NCBI GenBank assembly: GCA_025594325.1
Contig: JANHCV010000013.1
Span: 806,001-870,000 of the forward strand
Length of the DNA stretch: 64,000 nt
From: Blastocladiella emersonii ATCC 22665
Taxonomy: Eukaryota > Blastocladiomycota > Blastocladiomycetes > Blastocladiales > Blastocladiaceae
Direction of reading: 5' to 3'
The position numbers and the translations under genes were made by a program. This document shows positions 54,142 to 64,000 of this stretch, in pieces (the stretch's first letter is position 1; every line of letters starts with the position of its first letter). A model generated the notes under the pieces. It saw only the letters and a list, made by a program, of their open reading frames with translations, had not been told where the DNA came from and made no database searches.

Positions 54142-54390
54142 GGTACGTCGCCAACGCTGCGACCAACGACGTCCATCGCGCTCGCACGCCTGAACATGCC
54201 ACTCATCAAACTCGGGATCAACAACTCCGACGGGTCGCCGAGCGTCGCTGCCGCGTTGTCCCATGCGACTTCGGCAGAGGACGGTGAGGCCACGGAAGCC
54301 GTGGGGCAGATAGTTCAACTGTAACGAAGGGTCAAATTTGTGTTACCCCACCCCTCTCCCACTCTCTCATTCTGTGATTCGATGTTGACC
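54142..54390 (+). pseudogene. Duplicated tail of the PP2C gene
   Basis: Matches 51586-51830, the last 60 codons and the 3' flank of the phosphatase gene: GGTACGTCGCCAACGC, GGGATCAACAACTCCGACGG, GAGGACGGTGAGGCCACGGA, GCCGTGGGGCAG, and the downstream TTTGTGTTACCCC. The frame is broken by small indels. There is no catalytic part. Confidence 0.8.
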
Positions 54391-55099
54391 CGCGCGCGCG
54401 TGGCTGCTGCTACTGCTCACACGGGTCGGAAGTTGAGCCGTTTGCTGCACGACACGCGCGCGCTGAGCACGAGGCAGCGTGGCGGGTACGAGCGGACGCG
54501 CCCCACATCGCAGCGCGACAGCAGCGGGGGAGCAGCAGCGAGGACCACGACCACGGCGCGTCCGCGGTCGACGCACACCGTGTCCCGCGCACACGCGTTC
54601 AGCTCAGTGACGGCGGGCCGGCGTCCATGCATCGCGGGCGTGCCTTGCGCGCGCACGCGTGGTAGAGGCAGGCGAGCGAGTGCCCCATCACTGACGCGAT
54701 CGCGAACTGCACCAACTGCTCGCCGCATTCCGCGCCGCGGTCGGGCCCGCGGAGACGGGCGGGGCGGCATTGGTGGAAGACACGGTTTGGTTTCGAGTGG
54801 TCGGTCGAAGCAAAGGAGCGTAGGGTCTTGCGACGGCGACGCCAGCTGACGCACCGTCGCGGCGGCGCGGCCCGAAACCTATGGTCGCGGCCGCGGTTGG
54901 GACCATCGTCGCCATGCTATCGTTAGACGACGAGTGCGAGTCCCGGCGAGGATGACGATGCAAGGAAGCGAGAAATGTATCATGGCCAGCAGCAACACAC
55001 CGCGAGCCGCACGTGCGGCGCGGGAAACTACACGGCCAGGCTTCGCAGGACGACCGGCCAAGCGCTTGTCCTACGAGACAGCACCGAAAAGCAGAGCGA

Positions 55100-56062
55100 T
55101 CCGCGACCTCGCGCACGCGCCCGTGTTGTTCGCGCAAGTCTCGCAAGCCAATCTTGCGGCGCGCGCTCCGACTCGAGCCCGCGTTATCAGGGAACCGTCA
55201 GAACGCGCAAGCGGGCTCGAGGCGAGCGCGTTCGCTATGAAGCGGTGCGAATGTAGTGCGACTAACGACGCGTGCGCGGGGTTGCGGATCGTTTCTGGTC
55301 AAGGTACTGGCGAAGGCTATGCGGAGAGTGGCGGGATTAGCAAATGAGGAGTCGAGCGAGTCATGCAAGGAGGGAGCGAGGCGTACTCGCAGCGTTAATG
55401 GGCGTGGGAGGGGTTGGGAGCTGCTTGTGCTGAGAGTGAATGGTAGAATGTGCTGGATCATGCCAAGTGCAATAAGAGCGGGGTTGCAGCGTAGTTCGCG
55501 TCATCGAATCGAAGTGAGACCGTTCCCATTGGTCACGGGTGCGCACAAGTTGCGAGCGGCTGGTAAAGTCTTCCACGCGGCGACCGGACCAAGGCGAAAC
55601 GAAGATCTACCCGAGCTCGCGAAAGCACCTGGAAGCGACGCTGTAACTTTGGCACCGCCTGGCCACACACGTCACGCGCAAGAGGAGAGAAGCCATGGCA
55701 CTCCGCCTGGCCGTCAGGCCGGCTTCGCACTACAGGGCGTGTGCGGGAGTAAGAAACAAAGTTTATACCGCAAGCGTTGTTCAGGCGCACGCACCTCACT
55801 TGGAACCGCGGCGGGCATGTACTTGTGGCCGTATCCGATGACCCAATTGTAACGGTGGTTCACCTCGAGGCCGGATGTGGATGCGAACCAGGGTGGAGAC
55901 CAAGGGACATCGCTCTGGGAATTCAGACCAGCGGCAACAAGGCAACTTCAATCTCGACAAGCTAGCTTGCGCGTCCGTCACGCAGATTGTGGCGTGAAGC
56001 GAGCGAGCAGGGCGCTGGCATAAGGGCAAGAAGGTCTAGGTAACGCGATGCATGGACTTAAA
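55100..56062. repeat. Unclassified repeat RU, unit B
   Basis: Landmarks at 55109 (CTCGCGCACGCGCCCGTGTTG), 55178 (CCCGCGTTATCAGGGAACCG) and 56031 (AAGGTCTAGGTAACGCGATG). It follows the PP2C tail copy as unit A follows the PP2C gene, so A and B arose by one tandem duplication of about 2.1-2.5 kb. Confidence 0.65.
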
Positions 56063-56701
56063 AGTGGTGATGATGCGGAACAATTCACGGCATGGTACGC
56101 GGTGTGCGACTCGGCCTACTTCTCCCATTGACCGAGACTAACACGTTCGCGGCCGCCATGAATAGGGCGCCGAGTACGCCAAGTCGCGGCGACAAGGGCC
56201 GCCCCTCAACCATCGCGTCGACTCGCGCACGACGCGCTCAAGCCCGCGCGGTACGGTTCCTCTCCTTCGCGTTCTCGAGGCGATTCGCGCTGCGTGCGGG
56301 CGACGCAGACCTCGAGCTACCGAGCGGATTCGCTCGTGTCGACAGCATGGGTCCTGACAACGCGGCCCGCGCGTTCGCGTCGATTGTACTCTTCGCCCGA
56401 CCTTTTGCTCACTTGTCTCCGCCACGTCGCCCATAGCCTCGGTCAACGACGACAAACCTCAACTACGATCAAGAAGCCGCGGTCGCGGCGAGGTCTCGCT
56501 GCTTGGGTCGTCCCTGGCCTCAAGCACGCGCCTGGCTGCACATGCGAGACCGAGTTCGAGGTGCGCGACTCGGTCGGCGTGCTCGCGGACCGAGACTGAC
56601 ACGGTCGACTCGAGTAGGTCATCCAGTACGTCAAGCTGCAGCGGCAAGGGTCGCCTCTTCGTCTGCCCTTGTGGCGCGCGCGAGGTCATGCGGCGTCGAT
56701 C

Positions 56702-57762
56702 TCATACACCCGCATCAAGGACTGGAACCTCAAGTACAAGCTCGGGATCAAGGATATCGAGGCGTTTGGGAAGGAGGTACGCGGACGCGGCGTGGGTCGC
56801 CGCGGTGGCAGTTGCTGATGCCGCTTCCGTGTCGCTCACCAAGGCCCTGCAGACGATCCGCAAGCCGTTCAAGGAGAAGACGGAGTGGTTCGACCTCGTG
56901 CAGGTGGCCGCCGACAACTCGTGCATCATCACCAACAAGGTCGGCGAAAAGAAGTCGCTCACCAAGCAGTGGCTGGTTGGTGAGGCGCCCGAGGAGCTCC
57001 ACCGCGCCACGCTGGCCATGGTCGACGAGTACGACGACGCCGAGCTCGACATGGATTTCGCCGACGCCGACGTCGATGCGGCGATGTCGGTCCGCGCGTG
57101 CCGTGGTGCTCACCCGCTGTACGTGTTCTTCCTCCACCGACTCCTCTTTGGGCGGGCGAACGACATGGCCAACGCTCGAGGCTCGAACAAGTCGTCGCAC
57201 GGTACGGTTTTGCTCACCAAGTCACACTCGATCCCGTCGCTCACGTTCCGCACTGTAGCCAAGCGCATGGCCGGCTGCGCGATTGTCAACGACCTCAAGC
57301 TGCTCGACATCAAAAAGCCCTTCCCGATCGACGGGTCAAGTCCGGTGTGGCGCATCATGGCCGCGGTCGCTGTTCTTGTACGTTTTGCTCTTGCAATCTG
57401 CCGAGTTCCTCCGTTCGCCTTCGCCCTCTCTGATTACACCGCGATGCACGCTCGCCTCTTTCTAGTGTGCATGGCGCATCACTGGGAGCGCGTACCATCA
57501 AGGTATCATCGTCGGCTTGACCAAGGAGGACGCCAAGGTGACGCTCGCCGACTACTACGACGCCTTCCTCGTCTCGCGCACGGGTTCGATTTCCGTCGCC
57601 AAGCGCATCTACCTGGCCTCGCGGCTCCGCGCGCTGTTCAAGCGTGGGATCCTCAACATCAGCCTCGCCGAGATCGCCCAGCAGAACACGGGCGTCGAGA
57701 CGACCAAGACCCAGGCGGCTATGACCGTCGACATTGCGAACGACATCTGCCCCAACGAGTAG
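56702..57762 (+). CDS. Unidentified multi-exon gene (model incomplete)
   Basis: Coding character is clear but the family is not recognised. A first visible exon (to 56776: YTRIKDWNLKYKLGIKDIE…) joins in phase through a 67-nt intron (56777-56843, CTGAT branch) to 56844-57087 (ALQTIRKPFKEKTEWFDLVQV… ending in an acidic segment AELDMDFADADVDAAM). Further pieces are around 57160-57201 (GRANDMANARGSNKSSH), 57257-57377 (AKRMAGCAIVNDLKLLDIK, KPFPIDGSSPVWRIMAAVAV) and about 57503-57762 (GIIVGLTKEDAKVTLADYYDAF, shortened here; AKRIYLASRLRALFKRG; ends ANDICPNE). Exact junctions of the last exons and the start are unresolved. It sits between repeat units, so it may be a mobile-element cargo or a host gene isolated by repeats. 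Could be partial. Confidence 0.45.
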
Positions 57763-57914
57763 CTGCGCCATACCACATCTCGGGTGGCGGGGTGTGCAGC
57801 GGGCGGTGCGAGCGCATCAAGGGCTGGTTCCCTTCCTTCATCTCGACCTCTCTGCGCACTCCATGGTCATCGTTGTGGGGCGTACGCGTGTGTATATATT
57901 GAACCGTTCGACCC

Positions 57915-58270
57915 TTGATTCGCTCGTGGATCTTGAGTGCGCTTGCGTGGATTGCGACGTGGATCAGCGCCTCGACTCGGGCTATAACCAAATGGATCCA
58001 CACCAAGGTCGAGTTGATCGTCAAACTGATCGACGCAAGGACCCATGTTTATCGTGGCCTTGTTCCGTGTCTGGATTGCGATATTACTTTCCTGGATCCA
58101 GCTCGCGATCCACCTTGACCAAAAGCTGGATCCATCTGAGAGGTCCGCACGGTTTGCGGGTGGATCCAGCTCGCCCAAGCTTGATCCACGCTTGATCCAG
58201 AAAAGTAATATCGGGATCCACATTCCCCCGAGGTCCATCCAGTCCACGGCTGGATCCAGGGTGGATCCAC
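57915..58270. repeat. Fold-back element rich in TGGATCCA
   Basis: Inverted repeat arms: GATATTACTTTCCTGGATCC (58079-58098) against TGATCCAGAAAAGTAATATC (about 58192-58211). The octamer TGGATCCA or close variants occur at least eight times in about 340 bp. It would form a long hairpin if transcribed. No coding potential. Confidence 0.6.
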
Positions 58271-58303
58271 TTCAAATGGCTGGGGCACGGTTTGGTGATG
58301 GAG

Positions 58304-59935
58304 ATCAGCTGAGCGCGTTGCGCCACCCTTCTGAACACCGCGGCGTTTTCGGCTCGTTTAGAACGCAACGCGTGTTTGTTTGAGTGGGAACGACTCACCG
58401 TCATACATGTCCCCGCTGGTGTAGCCTAACTCCGTCGCGTTCCGCTCTCTGATTGCGGGAGGGTGGGCGGGTCTACGCGAGGGAACTCGCCGTGCGAGGG
58501 CCTCGGTATGGTTGGAAGGGCTCTGGGCAAGCGAATGTCTCTCGGAGACGATCGCAAGGGCGAAAAAAAAACTGCTGGCTCGCAATCTGCGGCCAGCCCA
58601 GCGATGGCGCATTGGCATCGGTGAAGACACGGTGGGCCTTCCCGCGGACAGATGGTCGCAGATCGGGTGTAGAGTTTCATGTTGGTGATGCGACACGGTG
58701 GAGCTCGTGACCGCAGTTGCGCGAAGTCACTGGCGAAGCCCATGGCCGCGGGACCATGGCCGCGGTCTGTGCCATGGTCGCCGACCCTGCGGTATTCCGT
58801 TCGACGATGGTCGCTCGCCTGACGAGGGAGGTGCAAGGAAGTAAGCAAAAGATGTATCGAGCCCCCCGCACGGCGGGAGGCCAACCCACTCGATCCAAGT
58901 GCAGCGGCGTCCGTGAGTGGAGACAAAGAATCAGAGCGGTCCGCGACCTCGCGCACGCGCCCATGTTGGGCGGAACTGAGCCTCGCAGGTGCGGCGCGCG
59001 TCGTGCGCCAGTCAAGCCCGCGTTATCAGAGAACCGCCGGAGCAGAAGGTGCGCAAACGGGCTCATGTGGGGCAACGAGCGCGCGCGACAGGAAGCGAGA
59101 GCAGGTCGACCAACGACGCGTGCGTGAGCTCGCGGATCGTTTCGGATTCTGGTCCTGACGACGGCTACGTACAGCGAGTGACATGGTCAGCCAAAGCTTG
59201 GGCGAGTGACGCAGAGGGGGGCGGCGTCAGGCGTACTCAACATGTCAGCGAGCTCGGGAGATAAGGTGTGGCCTCGCTGGAACCTCAGTGCAAAAGGTAG
59301 TGTGGGCTGGGATAGCCTGGAACCAAGCGAAGCGGAATTGTGGCGTAAGGTTGCGGTAAAGACTTGAGCTGCCATTCACGTCAGGCCCGACTGTGTGTAT
59401 CTGCATGAGCGTGTAGTGTTTCCACGCGGGGCCCAAGAGAGCACACAACAGCGCGTGTAACGGCATCAAGGCATCACTGCACTAGTCGACGCGAAAGTGA
59501 GCCGAGTCCTACGTTGACGGGCAAGCGCGAGCGCGGTCTGTCACATTGTTCCATCTGGCCATCGGAGTCGTGTCCGTCTACACGCTGCTCGCGAGATTAA
59601 GCAACTTTTTCGGAGCGTGATGTATGTTCTGCCGCACGCACGTCGAGAGCAACCTTCGCAACACCTTTCCGCACGCAGCGGTCCGATTGTCGCGCTGTAA
59701 ACAGACCCGACCGCCCAACTCCACGGCAACGCAACGGGATCGAGTCGCAGGCGGACCAAAGAGCGATTGACTTTGCGGCTCGTGAAGTAGAATTGGTGCG
59801 ACTTCAAACTTGACTCGCGGCGGGCCGAAAAGCGCATCCATGGGCGCGGCGCGCCACGCATGGCCCGGGCTGGGTGTGCAAAGCGCTGGGACAGAAGCAA
59901 GAGGGTCTAGATAACGCGATGCATGGACTTATATG
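58304..59935. repeat. Unclassified repeat RU, unit C
   Basis: Begins with GATCAGCTGAGCGCGTTGCG then CCAC (58304-58327). Landmarks CTCGCGCACGCGCCCATGTTG at 58949, CCCGCGTTATCAGAGAACC at 59021 and GAGGGTCTAGATAACGCGATG at 59909 follow in order. Confidence 0.6.
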
Positions 59936-60040
59936 TGTTCTTGATGCAGAGCGATCAAGGGAGAGCGAGGGGAAGTCGATGCTTGGCGCGGACCCGCAGC
60001 GCAGCGACCGAACGCAGTCCAGAACGCCACGAGCAGACAT

Positions 60041-61195
60041 CAGCTGAGCGCGTAGCGCCACTCATTGATCGGAGCGGGCGTGAGCGCGCTTTCGACCACA
60101 GTGATGATCACGACGTGCAATATTTGCGTCTGCGTGCGTTGGCCAGTCGTGCAGCGTGGTCGCAGCGGCGCGAAAGAGACTCTGCCCGCGCGTCGGCGAC
60201 TCTGCCAAGAAGAGCGATTAAAAGCAACGAGAGATTGTATCACGCTAATCGCACGCCATGAGCTCGCACGATGGGAACCCTTACGACAGCTCCTCGCGTG
60301 ACGACCAACGCGTAGCGACCTTCGAGTTCAGTACCGAAAAGCAGATGCGGTCCGCGACCTCGTGCACGCGCTCGCGATGATGGAACCGAGCCTCGCAGGC
60401 GAAGACCGCGGCGCACGTGCTATTCTCGCTGCGTCTCGAGCCCGTGTTATCAGGGGACCGCTGGAACGGTGCGCAAACAGACAGGAGGCGAGAGAAGAAC
60501 GCGCGCGCGGAAGAGGCCGTACGATACACGACAATCAACAGCGCGTGCGCGAGGTCCCGGATCGGGTTTGGATTTGGCGTCCACGGTGGCTAACGAAGGA
60601 GCGGGGGTCAGCCGAGGATGGAGTTGGTGAGGTGAGGAGAGAACTGGGCGTACTCGATGCAGTGGTCGGTGGACGAGCAGGCGTAGCGTCACATTGGCGA
60701 ACTCGCCGAGTAAATAGCGCGCTGGAGACGGCGCAAAATCAAGTGCAAGCGATTCGAGGCGTTGAATGCGGGTCGCGTCGTGCGAGAACTGGCCGATCCT
60801 GCCGTATTCGTTTGCCCCTCGAAATACATTCTGTTTCCCGCTACATGTCGTGCACCGGAATCAGAACTACGGTAAGTTCGGCGCGAAAATTGACCGGGTT
60901 CTACGCGCGGCAACATGGACTTTTGCCAGCACGCGAATAAATTCAGTCAACCGGATAAGGAGTTGTCATGCGACATGACAACAGAACCGGGCTAGGCGTT
61001 GTCGAACAGGCCACGACAGGATAAAAGGCGCAAATGGCCGAATACTCGGATCTGAGTGGTTCAGTCCACTGGCCAACCTTGCGCGCGACAGCGAACTCGC
61101 ACGTCCGTGGGTTTGGCGCGCGACGAGTAGCATGGATAACGCCGGAAAAACGCCTTGGCAAGAGCAAGAAGGTCTAAATAACGCAATGCATGGAG
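60041..61195. repeat. Unclassified repeat RU, unit D
   Basis: Starts ATCAGCTGAGCGCGTAGCG then CCACTC. Landmarks CTCGTGCACGCGCTC at 60359, CCCGTGTTATCAGGGGACCG at 60441 and AAGGTCTAAATAACGCAATG at 61168. Another type-B site, GATCAGCTGAGCGCGTTGCG, follows at 61313. Confidence 0.6.
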
Positions 61196-61500
61196 TCTTT
61201 CGCGGTTTTGGTGCGGAGAAAACATGGGTAAGCGAGCGGAAGTCGAAGACCGCGCCCAGCACGCAGCACAGCGCCTGCAGGCCGCCACAGGCCGGAACAT
61301 CACATGGGCTGAGATCAGCTGAGCGCGTTGCGCCACTCGCCGTCCCTTTGCGCGTGATCCACGGCCGTGATCATTCATCCTCTGCAAGGGACACTTGACG
61401 CAACGGTGTATTTGATTATACTTGAGGCACATCGACGCTTCGCGTCTGGTTTTCAATCGAGGGCTAAAGCCCGCACCACGTTGGGCGCTTGCGCCGTTTC

Positions 61501-61575
61501 GCGCGTGGCAGTACAGCGCGTCGCAGTTTTGCGCGTCGCAGCTTTGCGCGTCGCAGCTTTGCACGTCACAGCACA
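61501..61575. repeat. 15-bp minisatellite, five units
   Basis: Five head-to-tail units of consensus GCGCGTCGCAGCTTT, the outer ones diverged (GCGCGTGGCAGTACA first, GCACGTCACAGCACA last). It lies at the 3' side of the minus-strand retrotransposon remnant and may be its tail. Confidence 0.85.
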
Positions 61576-61689
61576 GCGCGTTCCCCTGCTGCGCGATGCG
61601 CGCGCTTCAACAAAGGATGGTGCGGTTGGTCGCTCGCGTTGAGTGGCGGCAGGGCTCCGTCATGTGTCACCGGCGCGGCATCAGCAATC

Positions 61690-62600
61690 GCGCTGCAGCG
61701 AGGGCGCCAAGCAAGCTCCTGCACGGCGCTCGAGGCGATGGCCGTCGCGGCAGGAGCGCGAGGCGTGGATCGATGAGTTCGTCTCAGTAAAGCTGTTTGA
61801 ACCACGCGACGAGTGGTGCGTCCACGATGGCGGCCACGGTGCTTCATGTGTTTTGGGTTGAGAAGGCGCTCGGCGAGCGATCCGGTGACGCTGGTGCGGA
61901 GCCCGCCCCCGATCTAGCCCTTGTCGACCGCCGCGAGGGCGTTTACGATGCGGACGTCGTCCAGTGCCGCGGAGACGATTGCGCGCGAAGAGTGTGCACT
62001 CAAACGCGTACGCTTGAGTGTCGGCGACCTTGCCGCCAGCTTTTGGGCATTCGGCGCAGTTTGGGGGACTCGTAGCGGTGCGGCCAGAGCTGGTGCAAAC
62101 AGCCGCGGGTCGGCAGCTGGCCTGCGAGCGCGCGGAGCTGGAAGCACGGGAGCGAGTTCGCGGTGAGGGACTCGCTCGGGTGGATGCGGCGCGTGCTGCC
62201 CCGAAGCGCAGTGACAAGGGCTGGGACATCGATGGGGGAGGACGTGATGCCAGCGGACGCGGTCAGAGCGAGCAGCGGGTCGTGTCGCGCGTCGTGCAGG
62301 CGGCGGAGAGAGCGTCGCGGGACTGAGTTGAAGTCGCAGCCGCGCCTGCGCGCCGTGAAGGGCGCATCGAGGTCCGCGCGGACGGCGGCGGCGATTCACA
62401 GCGGGAGATGCGCGGCAGCCCTTGTTGGCGAGCGCGTCGGCCTCCTCATTCTCCAAGTTCACGGCGTGGCCACGGACCCACTCGACCTGGAGCTCGCGGG
62501 CCGCGATGATCCAGCGGAGCACGGCCCACTCGAGCGAGCACGTTGCGCGGACCCGCACCCACGCGAACAGCGAGTTCCAGCGATCCGCTCATGAAGACGT
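61690..62600 (-). mobile_element. 3' remnant of a non-LTR retrotransposon (RNase H and zinc knuckle)
   Basis: On the minus strand one frame has an RNase H end signature: EWAVLRWIIAARELQVEWVRGHAVNLEN, split here as LQVEWVRGH and NEEADALANKG. This matches the V-x-W-V-x-GH…N-x-x-AD-x-LA-x-x-G pattern of LINE RNase H domains. In another frame downstream there is CAECPKAGGKVADTQAYAF then ECTLFARNR, the CxxC…H/YxFxEC finger found at the C-terminus of LINE ORF2. The frame change between them shows decay. The reverse transcriptase is missing, as expected for a fragment. Confidence 0.65.
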
Positions 62601-62639
62601 CTGCGCCCGCTGCAAAGTCCGGCAAACCCAAGCCACGGA

Positions 62640-63600
62640 GCGACCCGTCCGTGCAACGGACCGCAACTCAAAGAGCGGATCTCTCGACCTCGCAGTCCTC
62701 ACTCGAACTCAAGTCCATGGGACCTCGCAAGTCGTTCTCGGTGCAACCGTTGAACTCGCGCCCACGTCAACGAGCCTGCGCTAGCGGCTCCCAGGTGAAC
62801 CGCGTCGTTTAAGGATGTGCACTGAACACGGGCTCCGTTTTCCAACACGCACTCCAAGCACGGGCTCCGCTAGCGGCTTACCGCGCTTCTGCATCTCTCA
62901 CGCTTTCATGTGCTCGGAGTCTCGCGGGCCTGGTCGAGGGTCGGTGCAAAGCGTTAAACGTTCCGCGATGGCCGAGCGGAACAGCGTCAAGCGACGCGCT
63001 TCCGGGGGTTGGGCCGAGGCCGATCACGTGCACGGCCAGGACGCGTTGCGCCACAGCGATCACATGAGAAACGACGCGTCTGTCACGCGTTTTCGGCGCT
63101 CACGTGAATCGCGCTCACGTGAGCGTCGGCACCCTATCCGGCCGCGACGCGGTCTAAAAAGAGGGCTTTAGCCCTCGATGTCAGAATCGGCCGTGTCAGA
63201 GTGCGCCGCGACACGCATCGTGTTCCGGACGGTGATCACAGACGAGATATGTATAAACGAATCACGTGCGGATGAGCGACACGAGGAAACCCTCCACGAG
63301 TCTCAAAAAAGCACAAGATGCCTGTTGCGGAACCCAAATCGAGGCACCGCTCATTCGGAGCAAGTTGTGGCAGTGCACTCACTTGATGAAAACGAAGGTG
63401 TGCCACTACACGATCAGATCGAGCCGTAATTTTAAGGTGAACCGCGCGACTCGCTTAACGCGGACCCGTATGAAAGAGAGCCATCCACGCGCCCTCTCGC
63501 TCCACCCGAAAACACTTGACAACCAACGTAATCAACAGCAGTATCCAAAGAAAAATGCCTCGGCAACGGTTTGTGTCGGGATGAGCAACGGCGGCGACTA
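62640..63600. other. Intergenic, mostly nothing recognised
   Basis: About 960 bp between the LINE remnant and the caspase-like fragment. A repeated GGGCTCCG…CTAGCGGCT pair is seen near 62776-62880. The double promoter-type motif at 63039-63080 is listed separately. Confidence 0.45.
63039..63080. promoter_or_regulatory. Type-B and composite motifs head to head
   Basis: GGACGCGTTGCGCCAC (plus strand, 63039-63054) runs directly into ATCACATGAG, three bases, ACGACGCGTC, which on the minus strand is the composite motif with a 4-nt spacer. No gene is positioned downstream on either side within 500 bp. Confidence 0.5.
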
Positions 63601-63601
63601 A

Positions 63602-63955
63602 GCGGCCTGCGTCGCGGACCCGAACAACTTGGCCACGCTCGCGGCCAATGGCGGCGCCGACTCGATTGCCACATTCACCAATGCCGACGGCGGCATCGTG
63701 ACAAAGGATTCCGTGCTCGGCGCGCTCCGCGAAATGATCGAGTCCGCGCAGCCCGGCGACCAGCTACTTTTTTCGTTCTCGGGCCAGGCCGGTGAGCAGA
63801 CCAGTGGCGACGGCAACATGATCCAGCTCGGCGACGGCCAGACCATCACCACCGACCAGATCCAGGGGATTGTTGGCTCGCTTCCCGTCGACTGTGGAAC
63901 GTCTCGTTCTTCGCAACGTTTGCAACGAGCTTGCTGCTCTCATCCGACTTGCTAG
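63602..63955 (+). pseudogene. Caspase-like (metacaspase C14) domain fragment without the catalytic His
   Basis: The frame from 63602 reads ADPNNLATLAANGG, TKDSVLGALREMIESA, then GDQLLFSFSGQAGEQ, matching the metacaspase segment D-x-LxF-x-YSGHGxQ but with Gln in place of the catalytic His. It then has TTDQIQGIVGSLPVDC, like the stretch before the catalytic Cys loop, and loses similarity (the DSCHSG equivalent is not seen). It may start at an acceptor (CTAAG at 63598-63602). Either a degenerate fragment or part of a pseudo-peptidase gene continuing beyond the window. Confidence 0.45.
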
Positions 63956-64000
63956 CCGTGAGCGCTCTTCACTGAAGTATTTTGAATTCTCCCGAACAAA

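Overview
The window is eukaryotic nuclear DNA. It is GC-rich, its genes are interrupted by short introns (mostly 52-83 nt, with GT/AG ends and often a CTAAC- or CTGAT-like branch site), and genes lie on both strands. A CatSper2-type sperm/zoospore calcium channel, a fungal-style TOR, IPI3, eIF3b and PTC2-like PP2C, and families of ankyrin-like, F-box-like and DUF4470 proteins fit a zoosporic fungus best. Blastocladiomycota (Allomyces/Catenaria relatives) is my leading guess. This is inference from gene content, not a database result.

Layout. 1-5164: 3' two thirds of the TOR kinase gene. 5.2-40.3 kb: an accessory island with an ankyrin-like gene, a single-pass membrane protein, two related helical F-box-type genes, an LRR gene, an SR-rich protein, an F-box/ankyrin gene, a Mutator-like transposase with six exons, the CatSper2 channel, and five copies of a DUF4470-type family (copies at 11.3, 14.8, 24.5, 32.5 and 36.3 kb). 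Two DUF4470 copies are intact (about 1,075 and 1,071 aa). The other three are broken by internal deletion, an in-frame stop, a 7-bp duplication or a frameshift. 40.9-51.8 kb: compact housekeeping block with a tandem AAA+ ATPase, a small coiled-coil protein, an ML/NPC2-like lipid-transfer protein, IPI3/WDR18, eIF3b and PP2C, several in divergent pairs. 52-64 kb: repeat-rich and gene-poor, with four copies of an unclassified repeat, a duplicated PP2C tail, an unidentified multi-exon gene, a fold-back element, a non-LTR retrotransposon 3' remnant with a 15-bp minisatellite tail, and a caspase-like fragment at the right edge.

The most interesting signal is a composite DNA motif, GACGCGTC - 5 nt - ATCATGTGA (or ATCAGGTGA). 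It occurs with the same internal spacing and facing the gene about 75-150 bp upstream of the start codons of DUF4470 copies 1, 2 and 3, the Mutator-like transposase and the LRR gene, with orphan copies elsewhere. It joins an MCB-like ACGCGT core to an E-box-like CANNTG core and suggests that unrelated accessory genes share a promoter module. A second motif (ACGCGTTGCGCCAC) sits at the equivalent place in the two diverged DUF4470 copies and recurs in the repeats of the right arm.

The many single frameshifts and in-frame stops in the island look like birth-and-death evolution of accessory families, but assembly errors cannot be excluded from one sequence.
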